Source: DASYAE01 sp036501535
GTDB taxonomy: Bacteria > Actinomycetota > Actinomycetes > Streptomycetales > Catenulisporaceae
NCBI GenBank assembly: GCA_036501535.1
Contig: DASYAE010000043.1
Location: forward strand, 37,385-101,384
DNA length: 64,000 bases
Direction of reading: 5' to 3'
Below, piece after piece: positions 43,270-51,101 of this stretch (positions are counted from its first letter, which is position 1; each line of letters starts with the position of its first letter). The notes beneath the pieces are model-generated. The model had not been told where the DNA came from. It ran no database searches and saw only the letters and a program-made list of their open reading frames with translations. Both the position numbers and the translations under genes were made by a program.

Positions 43270-45495
43270 GTCTCCGGCCGGTGGCAGTTCGGCGGAGAGC
43301 TGAGCCAATCGGTCGCGCACACGTTGCGCGGCCGAATGGCTCAGCTCGGAGAAGCCGTCGGCGGCCCGGCGGTACATGGCTTCGGCCTGCGCCACGTCGC
43401 CGGCCGCCCAGTATGCGTTGCCGCGCATCTCCGATACGCCGGCTTCGCCGAAGCGGGACTTGGCCTCGGTCATCATCGTGCCGGCGCGCTCCCATTGGCG
43501 CTGGGCCCTGATATTGCGGCCTCGAGCCGCGTTCGCGCAGGCCCACCAGGCGAGCGACCATGCGGCATCGTAGCTGTCGCCGATACGGACCAGTCCACGA
43601 TAGGAACGCCGTGCGTCCCATGCCGTCTGACTCAGCTTGCCCTCGGCAAACGCCGTCCTGGCAAGGCTCTGATGCGTGAGATAGACGCCGCGAGGATATC
43701 CGGCCCGGCGCCACAACGTCAGGACCCGCGCGAACAGCTCGCGCGCCCGGACGACATCGCCATGCTCCAGTTCGTACTTCGCGAGCCCGGTGCACGCCTG
43801 CCCAATGCCGCGCAGGTCGCCGGTCCGCTCGTAAAAGGCGACGGCCTGTTCGTTGTACGTCCGGGCTTCCTCGAACTCCCCGAGCCGCGCCAGCATGATG
43901 GCCAGCGACGTGAGGAGATTCCCCTCTGCGGCCGACGCGCCGTCCGCCCGGGCCGCATCGAGGCCGAGCCGGTGCGCCTCGATCCCGTCTTCCGTGTACC
44001 GCAGCCGCTGGAACAGCGGCCACATCGCGTCGGCGAGCTGCCAGACCCGCCGGGGCATTCCGTTGGCCGCACAGTGGCGTATCTGCGCCATCAGGTTCGG
44101 GCGCTGAGACTGGAGCCAGTCAAGGGCCTGTCCGGCGTCGGCGAAGCGCTCTGGGCCCGGTGCCAGGTAGACGAAATCGCGGGGAAGGCGGCGATGCGTC
44201 GGCACTACGATCTCCTTGGCCGCTGTGGCGGCGCCCAACATCGCGTCGCACAGCCGGCCGAACTCCTCGTCGCGCTGCGCAGACGTGCGCGCCGCCTCGC
44301 CATCCGAGCAGCGCGCGGCGTGCAGCCTGACCAGGTCGTGCAGCCGGTACCGCCGATAACCTTGCTCCAGCAGGAGATTCGCGTCGACGAGGGCTTCAAG
44401 TCTGGCCTCTGCGTCGCGCTGCGGCCAGTCCAGCACCGTGCCGACGGTCTCCGGATCGGCCCACACCAGCGGCAGTGCGCCCAACGCCCGGTAGAGCCGC
44501 GCCAGGTGCGAGCCGAGGATCGCGTACGAGCCGTCGAGCGCCGCGGCGACGGCGCTGTCCTCGCCAGCGGACAGGGCGTCTAGGCGTTCCGCGTCGAGCG
44601 CGAGGGTTTCGGCCAGGCGCGCGATCGGCCAGTCCGGGCGGGCCGCCAGTCGGGCCGCGGCGACGCCCACGGCGAGCGGCAGGCCGCCGCAGAGTGTTGC
44701 GACGCGCAGTGCAGCCGCCTCCTCGGCGTCGACCCGCCGGTCGCCGAGCACGCGCTTCATCAGGGCGACCCCGGTGTCCGGCCGCCAGGGCTCGACCCGG
44801 TGGAAGCGGGCCGCGTCGATCGCCAGGCCGGTGAGGGCTTCCCGGCTGGTCACCAGGGTCGCACAGCCGGGCGCCGCGACTGCGACGGCACGGACTTGGG
44901 CGGCCGTGCGCGCGTTGTCCAGCAGGACCCCGATGCAGCGGCCGGCCGTGGCGGAGCGCAGCATCGCCGCGCGTTCCGCGATGTCCTGCGGTATCCGGTC
45001 CGGATCGATGCCGAGCGCCCGCAGGAAGCCGCCGAGCACGTCCGCAGGCTGCGTCAGGCCGAACGTGCTGTAGCCGCCGAGGTCCGCGTACAGATGTCCG
45101 TCCGGAAACTCGGCGTCGCGCCGGCTCAGCCAGGCCACTGCGAGCGACGTCTTCCCGACTCCGGCCGTGCCATGCGCGACGAGCAGCAGGCCGACTGACG
45201 CGGAGCGCGCGGACGCCCAGTGTTCGTCGATTCGCGCCAGATCCTCCGCGCGGCCGGTGAACAGCCCGGATACCGGCGGCAGTTGCCGCGGCAGCAGCGC
45301 GGGCGCTGACGCCGGTGCGGGGGCCGCGTAGACGTTGATGCCGCCCTCCACGGTCCCAGCCTGGATCACCGGTCCGCGTACCTCGGCCTGCACCGAATTG
45401 CGCGACGATCGTGCCGAAGAGTCCACCCCAACCCCAAAAGCACTTCGAATGCTTTTTCGCAGTCGCGAGGCATGGACATCATCTGGTGCCTCCAC
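43246..45495 (-). CDS. NB-ARC/TPR STAND ATPase with N-terminal RHIM-like motif
   Basis: A 749-residue STAND (NLR-like) protein. The NB-ARC is at about 75-340: 'GTAGVGKTSLAV' (P-loop 109-117), 'CIGVLLDNARTAAQ' (Walker B), 'LCGGLPLAVGVAA' (GLPL) and 'YRLHDLVRLHAA' (MHD-like). The TPR array is at about 430-720 with the typical 'ALDWLQSQRPNL' linker. There is no DNA-binding domain. Residues 39-56 read 'VRGPVIQAGTVEGGINVY', similar to RHIM/BASS amyloid-signalling motifs of actinobacterial NLRs. GTG 45495 has only a weak ribosome site. Its role may be defence or signalling; no effector with the same motif was seen in the window. Confidence 0.85.
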   Translation of the reverse strand: MEAPDDVHASRLRKSIRSAFGVGVDSSARSSRNSVQAEVRGPVIQAGTVEGGINVYAAPAPASAPALLPRQLPPVSGLFTGRAEDLARIDEHWASARSASVGLLLVAHGTAGVGKTSLAVAWLSRRDAEFPDGHLYADLGGYSTFGLTQPADVLGGFLRALGIDPDRIPQDIAERAAMLRSATAGRCIGVLLDNARTAAQVRAVAVAAPGCATLVTSREALTGLAIDAARFHRVEPWRPDTGVALMKRVLGDRRVDAEEAAALRVATLCGGLPLAVGVAAARLAARPDWPIARLAETLALDAERLDALSAGEDSAVAAALDGSYAILGSHLARLYRALGALPLVWADPETVGTVLDWPQRDAEARLEALVDANLLLEQGYRRYRLHDLVRLHAARCSDGEAARTSAQRDEEFGRLCDAMLGAATAAKEIVVPTHRRLPRDFVYLAPGPERFADAGQALDWLQSQRPNLMAQIRHCAANGMPRRVWQLADAMWPLFQRLRYTEDGIEAHRLGLDAARADGASAAEGNLLTSLAIMLARLGEFEEARTYNEQAVAFYERTGDLRGIGQACTGLAKYELEHGDVVRARELFARVLTLWRRAGYPRGVYLTHQSLARTAFAEGKLSQTAWDARRSYRGLVRIGDSYDAAWSLAWWACANAARGRNIRAQRQWERAGTMMTEAKSRFGEAGVSEMRGNAYWAAGDVAQAEAMYRRAADGFSELSHSAAQRVRDRLAQLSAELPPAGDSPAKPEP

Positions 45496-45609
45496 ACCAG
45501 GCGCGGCAGCCCGCGAAATGCGATCCCTTCCCCTTTCAGTGAAGCCGCGCCGGACGAATCGGGCAAGCGCCTGCGGCTGCCGTGCGGATTACACGGCGCC
45601 CCGCGCTAT

Positions 45610-46617
45610 TCAGAGGCCGCGCAGGATCTCGGCGGGGTCGAGGCTGCCGGCCGGGCGGCGCTCCCGGGCGAAGCGCTTGGCCAGCAGTTGGAGGCGGGCG
45701 TTGACCGGGGTCGGGACGCCGTGCAGGCGGCCGAGCATGGCGACCTCGCCGTTGAGGAAGTCGGACTCAATAGTGCCCGTACCTCGATTTAGGCTCTGCC
45801 AGGAGGAGCCGCCGCGGCGGGCCGTTCCGCCGACCGGGCGCAGCTGGAAGCTGGCCCGGCTGGCGCGCTCCTCCTCAGCGTTCGTCCATTCGATGCCGGC
45901 GGCGGTGAGGGCGGCCTCGCCTTCGGCGCGGACCCGGCGGGCCACCTCCTCGACGGCCGGCGAGCCGGATCTTCCGCCGCAGAGCGCTTCGAGGGAGTTG
46001 CCCAGGTTCGACAGGAGCTTGGCGTACTTCCAGCGCATGACGTCGCGGTGGACCGGGGCCAGGAAGGTCGACTTCTCCAGGTCGTCGGCGATCCGGGCGG
46101 CGGTCTCGTCGGTACCGCCGGTCCCGGTCGGATACCGGCCGATGTGCAGGACGCCGGTGTAGGGCTTGCCCTGCGCTTCGACGACGCCGGGCTCGAGGTG
46201 CACCGCCGGAAGCCAGACGCACATGCCGTATACGTGTTCGAAGCGGCGCAGCGCCACGCGCTCGTTCTCCACGCCGTTCTGCGCGCACACGACGGGCAGC
46301 ATGTCGGCGGCTCGGGCTCCTTCTGCTGCGCCGGCGACCGGGCGGTCGGCCCACGCGTCGAGGGCGGCTGCGGTGTCCTGGCCTTTGACCGCGAGGATGA
46401 GCACGTCGTCGGCGCGCAGGTCGACGGCTTCGGGGGTGTCGGCGGCCGGGATCCGCAGGACCTGTGTCTCCTCCGGATCGGCCAGGGTTAGGCCGTGCGA
46501 GCGGAGGGCTTCGTAGTGCGCCGAACGGGCGACGAGGACGACGTCGTGGCCGCTTTGGAACAGCCTTGCGCCGATCGCTCCGCCGATCGCGCCCGCGCCG
46601 ATGATGATGTAGCGCAC
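45610..46617 (-). CDS. Ketopantoate reductase family protein
   Basis: A 335-residue PanE/ApbA enzyme. 'RYIIIGAGAIGGAIGARLFQ' is the NADP-binding start. 'RWKYAKLLSNLGNSLEAL' keeps the catalytic Lys and the Asn four residues later, unlike the paralogue at 8717. It could thus reduce ketopantoate or a related 2-oxo-acid. GTG 46617 directly before 'RYIIIG' is preferred (GAAGGGCGG upstream) over GTG 46650. It stands alone between the NB-ARC gene and the sulfur locus, with no pantothenate genes near. Confidence 0.85.
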   Translation of the reverse strand: MRYIIIGAGAIGGAIGARLFQSGHDVVLVARSAHYEALRSHGLTLADPEETQVLRIPAADTPEAVDLRADDVLILAVKGQDTAAALDAWADRPVAGAAEGARAADMLPVVCAQNGVENERVALRRFEHVYGMCVWLPAVHLEPGVVEAQGKPYTGVLHIGRYPTGTGGTDETAARIADDLEKSTFLAPVHRDVMRWKYAKLLSNLGNSLEALCGGRSGSPAVEEVARRVRAEGEAALTAAGIEWTNAEEERASRASFQLRPVGGTARRGGSSWQSLNRGTGTIESDFLNGEVAMLGRLHGVPTPVNARLQLLAKRFARERRPAGSLDPAEILRGL

Positions 46618-46768
46618 TGGATCATGCCGCCCTTCGCCCTCGTTCGCCACTGCCGACTGTGCTGTCGCCGCCGCCTGCCGGTACCTTCACCGTAGTCCGC
46701 CGCTTGGTGCTCGGTGGCCGGAGCAACGTCCTGTGATCGTTTTCCGGCCGTGACCCGTGTGTCCATGG

Positions 46769-47890
46769 TCAGCTGAGCAGCGGGAACACGCCTTCCGCGA
46801 CCCGATACGCCTCCTCGAGATGCGGCTGGCCGGAGAGGATGAAGTCGCGGATGCCGAGCCCGCGGTACTCCTCGATCCGCTCGGCGACCTGCTCGTGGCT
46901 GCCGACCAGCGCGGTGCCGGCGTGGCGGCGCAGCAGGCCGAAGCCGGCCCACAGGTTCGGCGAGATCTCCAGGCCGTCGGTGCGGCCGCCGTGCAACGCG
47001 GCCATGCGGCGCTGGCCGACGGACACGGACTTGCGGAATCGCTCCTGCGCGACGGCGATCGCGTGCGGGTCCATGGCGGCCAGCAGCCGGTCGGCCTCGG
47101 CCCACGCCTCCTCGGCGGTGTCCCGCGTGATGATGTGGAGACGGACGCCGAATTCGACCGTCCGGCCTACCTTTTGCGCGCGGACTCGCACCTTGTCGAG
47201 CTGTTCGGCCACCGCGACCGGCGGCTCGCCCCAGACCAGGTGGACGTCGGCGTGGCGCGCGGAGACCTGCGCGGCCGCGTCCGATGCGCCGCCGAGGAAG
47301 ATCCGCGGCTCCGGCTGCGGGACCCGGCCCACCGTGGCCCCGGCGACCCGGTAGTACTCCCCCTCATGGTCGTAAGGAGTGCCGGACCAGGCGCCGCGAA
47401 GGACGTTGAGGAATTCCTCCGTGCGGGCGTATCGGCGGTCATGGTCGAGCCAGTCGCCGAAACGCCGTTGCTCCTCGTCATCGCCGCCGTTCACCACATT
47501 GAGGTACAGACGGCCTCCGGAGACGCGTTGATAGGTCGCGGCCATCTGGGCGGCGAGGGTCGGCGAGACGGAGTCCGGGCGGAACGCGACGATGAACTTG
47601 AGCCGCGAGGTCAGCGGGGCGAGGGCGGCCGTGGTGATCCACGCGTCCTCGCACCAGGTGCCGGTCGGGGTGAGTACGGACTCGAAGCCGAGGCGGTCGG
47701 CGGCGCGCGCGACGTCGGCGAGGTAGTCGAAGTCCGGCGGCCGGCCGGCCGCGCGCGGATCACCGGTCGCCTGCTTCGAGTGCACCCATCCGATGACCTC
47801 GCGGCCGTCGCCCGAGGTGGGCAGGAACCAGTGCACGCGCACCGGATTCTGCCCACCCTCGTGCGCACTCGTGGTCACGTCGCCGCTCAT
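46769..47890 (-). CDS. SsuD-like FMNH2-dependent monooxygenase (luciferase-like)
   Basis: A 373-residue LLM-class enzyme closest in pattern to alkanesulfonate monooxygenase SsuD: 'RVHWFLPTSGDGREVIG' at the start, 'FESVLTPTGTWCEDAWI' and 'LKFIVAFRPDSVSPTLAAQM' (both typical of SsuD, including the Arg of RPDSVSP), then 'RLYLNVVNGGDDEEQRR'. It would use reduced FMN from the SsuE-like reductase at 62790 to cleave a C-S bond with release of sulfite. ATG 47890 overlaps the hydrolase stop. It is the last gene of the 11-gene leftward operon. Confidence 0.88.
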   Translation of the reverse strand: MSGDVTTSAHEGGQNPVRVHWFLPTSGDGREVIGWVHSKQATGDPRAAGRPPDFDYLADVARAADRLGFESVLTPTGTWCEDAWITTAALAPLTSRLKFIVAFRPDSVSPTLAAQMAATYQRVSGGRLYLNVVNGGDDEEQRRFGDWLDHDRRYARTEEFLNVLRGAWSGTPYDHEGEYYRVAGATVGRVPQPEPRIFLGGASDAAAQVSARHADVHLVWGEPPVAVAEQLDKVRVRAQKVGRTVEFGVRLHIITRDTAEEAWAEADRLLAAMDPHAIAVAQERFRKSVSVGQRRMAALHGGRTDGLEISPNLWAGFGLLRRHAGTALVGSHEQVAERIEEYRGLGIRDFILSGQPHLEEAYRVAEGVFPLLS

Positions 47891-48672
47891 CGGGATGCAG
47901 TGCCGAGATCTTCGAGCTCGACGATCCGGGTGCGTGCGGGGCCGCCGCGGAGTCGTTCGAGCCACTGCACGATCAGCGCGGCGACGCTGCGGTGCGTCGA
48001 ATCGTTGAGCACGTCGTGCGGCGCGGTCGGGACGGTGGCGAATTCGGCGTGTGGCAGTCTCGCCGCGAGCGAGCGTGCTTGTTCCGCTGGCGCGATCGGG
48101 TCCGCGCCGCCGTGCAGAACCAGCGTGGCGGCGCCGATTTCGGCGTATTCGGATTCGTCGAGCGCCAGGAGCGAGGCCAGCCGATCGGGTACGGGTTCGA
48201 ACAGGCTGCCGCGGCGGAAGGCGGCGTCCTCGGTGAGCCTGCCGCGGTGCGTGGGGCACGTGGTTCGCGCTGCCAGCTCGCGCTCCCAGTCGTCAGCGGC
48301 GGCGTGGCTCGCGGTCAGGATTCCGGCCGCCGGGACGGCGGCGTGGCGCGGGCCCGGCGTCGCGGCGAGAACGAGGCCTTCGACGTCTGCTTTGCCCTCG
48401 GTGACCAGAGCGAGCGCGTGCAGCGCGCCGGTGTCGGAACCGACGAGGACGACCGGTGCGACTGCCTGTGCTGTGATGGCGGCGACTCGGTCGCGCAGCC
48501 CGGTCAGGTCGTCCTGCGCAGTGACGTCGAGTGCGTGTACGGCATAGGCGTCGAAAGCGAGGCGTCGGCCGAAGCGCTCGTAGACGCCCGCGTGCTCACC
48601 GCGGCCGGGCAGCACGATCACCGTTCCGCGAACGGCCGGGCCGGGTTGCGGCGGTTGCCAGGTGAGACTCAC
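47887..48672 (-). CDS. Alpha/beta hydrolase of the organosulfur operon
   Basis: A 261-residue hydrolase. 'GTVIVLPGRGEHAGVYERFG' is the lysophospholipase-like start. 'VVLVGSDTGALHAL' holds the nucleophile Ser, 'LVLHGGADPIAP' the Asp and 'APHDVLND' the His. GTG 48672 overlaps the upstream stop (GTGA), and the stop overlaps the next gene (ATGA), tying it firmly to the flanking flavin monooxygenases. It may cleave an ester or thioester intermediate of the substrate. Confidence 0.85.
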   Translation of the reverse strand: MSLTWQPPQPGPAVRGTVIVLPGRGEHAGVYERFGRRLAFDAYAVHALDVTAQDDLTGLRDRVAAITAQAVAPVVLVGSDTGALHALALVTEGKADVEGLVLAATPGPRHAAVPAAGILTASHAAADDWERELAARTTCPTHRGRLTEDAAFRRGSLFEPVPDRLASLLALDESEYAEIGAATLVLHGGADPIAPAEQARSLAARLPHAEFATVPTAPHDVLNDSTHRSVAALIVQWLERLRGGPARTRIVELEDLGTASR

Positions 48673-49838
48673 CGGGTGGCTCCGACCAGGGTGCCGTCTG
48701 TCTCGGCACCGGTCGCGCCGTCGGTCGCAGTGTTCTTCGCCGCGTCGGCGTCCCTGCGTGCGATCTCCTCGCGCACCAGGGGGATCAGCTCGCGGCCGTA
48801 GTCGACCGCGTCGTTCAGCGGGTCGTACCCGCGAATCAGCAACGTGGTCACGCCGATGTCGACATAGTCGAGCAGCGCGAGCGCGACCGTCTCGGGGGTG
48901 CCGACCAGCGCAGTCGAGTTGCCCCCGGCGCCGCTGGCCTTGGCGGTGGCGGTCCACAGCGCCCGGTCGTGCCGGTCGCCCTTCTCGGCCGCGGCCAGAA
49001 GGCGCTGGGAGCCGACGTTCTCCGGCTGCGCGCCCGGCGTGCGCCAGGGCCGGCGCTTGGTGCTCCAGAACGCGGTGCCCGCGCCGTTCTTGATGGTGGA
49101 CAGGATGTGCTCGGCGCGCTCCCAGGCCAGTTCCTCGGTCGCGCCGAGGATCGGGCGAAAGGAGACTGAGATGCCGGGCACGTCGGCGCGTCCGGCCGCC
49201 TGCGCGGCGGCTCGCACCGAGGCGATCTGCTCGGCGGTCTCCTTCAGCGGCTCGCCCCACAGCGCGTAGGTGTCGGCGTGCCGACCGCCGACTCGGTATG
49301 CGGCCTCTGACGAGCCGCCGAAGTAGAGCGGAATGCGGTGCGCGGGCTTCACGTCCGCGAAGTGGTCCTCGAACTTGTAGAACCGGCCCTCGTGGCTGAA
49401 CGGCTCCTCGGATTCCCAGGTGCGGCGCAGGATTCCGAGGTATTCGTCGGTGCGCTCGTACCGCTCGTCGTGCTCGAGGTAGTCGCCGTCGCGGCGCTGC
49501 TCGGCATTGTGGCCGCCGGTGATGGTGTGTATTGCGACGCGGCCGCCGGTGAACTGGTCGAGGGTGGCGAACTGGCGGGCGGCCAGGGTCGGCGCCATGA
49601 AGCCGGGGCGGTGCGCGATGAGCACGCCGAGCCGCTCGGTGTGCGCCGCCGCGTGCGCCGCGACCTGCGAGCCCTCCGGGAAGCCGGAGCCGTAGCCGAT
49701 CAGGATGCGGTCGAAGCCGGCGTCCTCGTGGGCGCGGGCGAACCGCCTGGTGTATCCGGGGTCGATGACGGGGCCCTCGGTGCGGATCACCTCCGAGCCG
49801 AGCTTGGTGCCGATCATGCCGATGAATTCGACGGGCAT
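48669..49838 (-). CDS. LLM-class flavin-dependent monooxygenase
   Basis: A 389-residue luciferase-like protein that is paralogous to the gene at 53496 (shared 'EFIG' start, 'IAHRPGFMAPTLAARQFATL', 'GRVAIHTITGGHNAEQRRDG', 'YDPLNDAVDYG'). The group is SsuD/SfnG-like: reduced-flavin-dependent oxygenation of sulfonates or sulfones. Residues about 250-300 have an insertion relative to SsuD ('FWSTKRRPWRTPGAQPENVG'). It is followed by the overlapping hydrolase gene. Confidence 0.85.
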   Translation of the reverse strand: MPVEFIGMIGTKLGSEVIRTEGPVIDPGYTRRFARAHEDAGFDRILIGYGSGFPEGSQVAAHAAAHTERLGVLIAHRPGFMAPTLAARQFATLDQFTGGRVAIHTITGGHNAEQRRDGDYLEHDERYERTDEYLGILRRTWESEEPFSHEGRFYKFEDHFADVKPAHRIPLYFGGSSEAAYRVGGRHADTYALWGEPLKETAEQIASVRAAAQAAGRADVPGISVSFRPILGATEELAWERAEHILSTIKNGAGTAFWSTKRRPWRTPGAQPENVGSQRLLAAAEKGDRHDRALWTATAKASGAGGNSTALVGTPETVALALLDYVDIGVTTLLIRGYDPLNDAVDYGRELIPLVREEIARRDADAAKNTATDGATGAETDGTLVGATR

Positions 49839-49868
49839 TGCGGATCTTCCTTCGTTCTCAGGGGTGGT

Positions 49869-51101
49869 TCACTGCTGCATGGCTCGGCTCAGCGCCGCCT
49901 GGCCCAGCGCCGCCACGATGGAGTCGTCCTGCGGCGTGTGCACGCGGGCGCACAGCACGTCGCGCAGGTGGCGCTGCAGCGGGTTCCGGCGTGTCAGGGC
50001 ATTGTTTCCAATGAGGGCGACGGCGCGCTCGACGGCGTCGATGGCGGCGCGGGTGCCGACGAGCTTCGCGGCCGGGCTGTGCGCCGCGGCCTGCGGGTCG
50101 CCGGCGTCGAAGCGTGCTGCGAGAGCGTCGACGAGGTCGGTGGCCGCGACGAGCTGCGCCTCGATCTGTCCCACCTCGGCCTGGAACCGGGGCAGCGAGG
50201 CGAGCGGCCGGCCGAGCGAGGACGGCGTGCGCTCGTTGAGGAACACCAGCAGCCAGTCCCGCGCGGCCAGTGCGACGCCGAGGTAGAGCGCGGTCAGGCC
50301 GAGGTTGTTCCAGACGGCCAGGCCGGGATCGCGGCGCGGATCGGTGGCCAGCGGGTCGATCAGCGCGGCCGCGGCGTCGGCCGGGATGCGGACCCCGTCG
50401 AAGAACACGTCGTCGCTCCGGCTGGCGCGCAGGCCCAGGTGGTCCCAGGTCGGCTCGATCCGGATGCCGGGCGTGGGCTCCGGCAGCCGGGTGCGCACGA
50501 GGAACGAGCCGACCCGCGGCTGCTCCTCGTCGGTGCGCGCCCACACGGCCATCCAGCGCAGGCCGACCGCGCCGGTGGAGAAGACCTTGTGCCCGCTCAG
50601 GAGCCAGTGGCCTGATTCCGGGTCGGCGCGCGCGGTCGTGGCGGGCAGGCCGCCGCGGGCCGGGGTGCCGAGTTCCGGCTCGACTCGCAGCGAGTTGACC
50701 AGCGCGGGTCCCGCGGCCGAGTCCTCCAGCAGTAGCCGGTAGTGCCGCTCCGGCCAGTTCGCCGCGCCGCTGCGCACCGAGGCGGCCTGCGCGGCATGCG
50801 CGAACAACGTCATCGCGGTGACAAGAGCGACCGAGGGGTCTGCCGCGCCGAGCTCCCGCAGGATCCGCACGGTCACCGCCAGGCCGCCGCCCGGACCGCC
50901 GAGGTCTTCGGACACTGTCGCGGTCAGCAGGCCGGCCCGGTGCGCCGCCTCGATCCCCTCGAACGGGAAGGATCCGTCCCGGTCGTGCTCCTCGGCGCGC
51001 TCGGCGAGCCCGGCGGCGACCTGCGGGAGCCGGTCGAGGTCGAGCGGCGGCAGCGCCGCGCCGGGGGCGGCGCCGAGGTCGGGAGCGGGGGCGCGGGTCA
51101 A
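49869..51101 (-). CDS. Acyl-CoA dehydrogenase-fold monooxygenase (MsuC/SfnB/DszC-like)
   Basis: A 410-residue ACAD-family flavoprotein. The N-terminal helical domain ('LTATVSEDLGGPGGGLAVTV') and beta-domain ('GHWLLSGHKVFSTGAVGLRW') are clear. The C-terminal catalytic Glu of true acyl-CoA dehydrogenases is not obvious. Members next to flavin monooxygenases (MsuC, SfnB, DszC) are flavin-dependent oxygenases acting on sulfur compounds. The start is TTG 51101, overlapping the molybdoenzyme stop (TTGA), with GGAAGGA 6 bp upstream. Substrate is unknown. Confidence 0.85.
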   Translation of the reverse strand: MTRAPAPDLGAAPGAALPPLDLDRLPQVAAGLAERAEEHDRDGSFPFEGIEAAHRAGLLTATVSEDLGGPGGGLAVTVRILRELGAADPSVALVTAMTLFAHAAQAASVRSGAANWPERHYRLLLEDSAAGPALVNSLRVEPELGTPARGGLPATTARADPESGHWLLSGHKVFSTGAVGLRWMAVWARTDEEQPRVGSFLVRTRLPEPTPGIRIEPTWDHLGLRASRSDDVFFDGVRIPADAAAALIDPLATDPRRDPGLAVWNNLGLTALYLGVALAARDWLLVFLNERTPSSLGRPLASLPRFQAEVGQIEAQLVAATDLVDALAARFDAGDPQAAAHSPAAKLVGTRAAIDAVERAVALIGNNALTRRNPLQRHLRDVLCARVHTPQDDSIVAALGQAALSRAMQQ

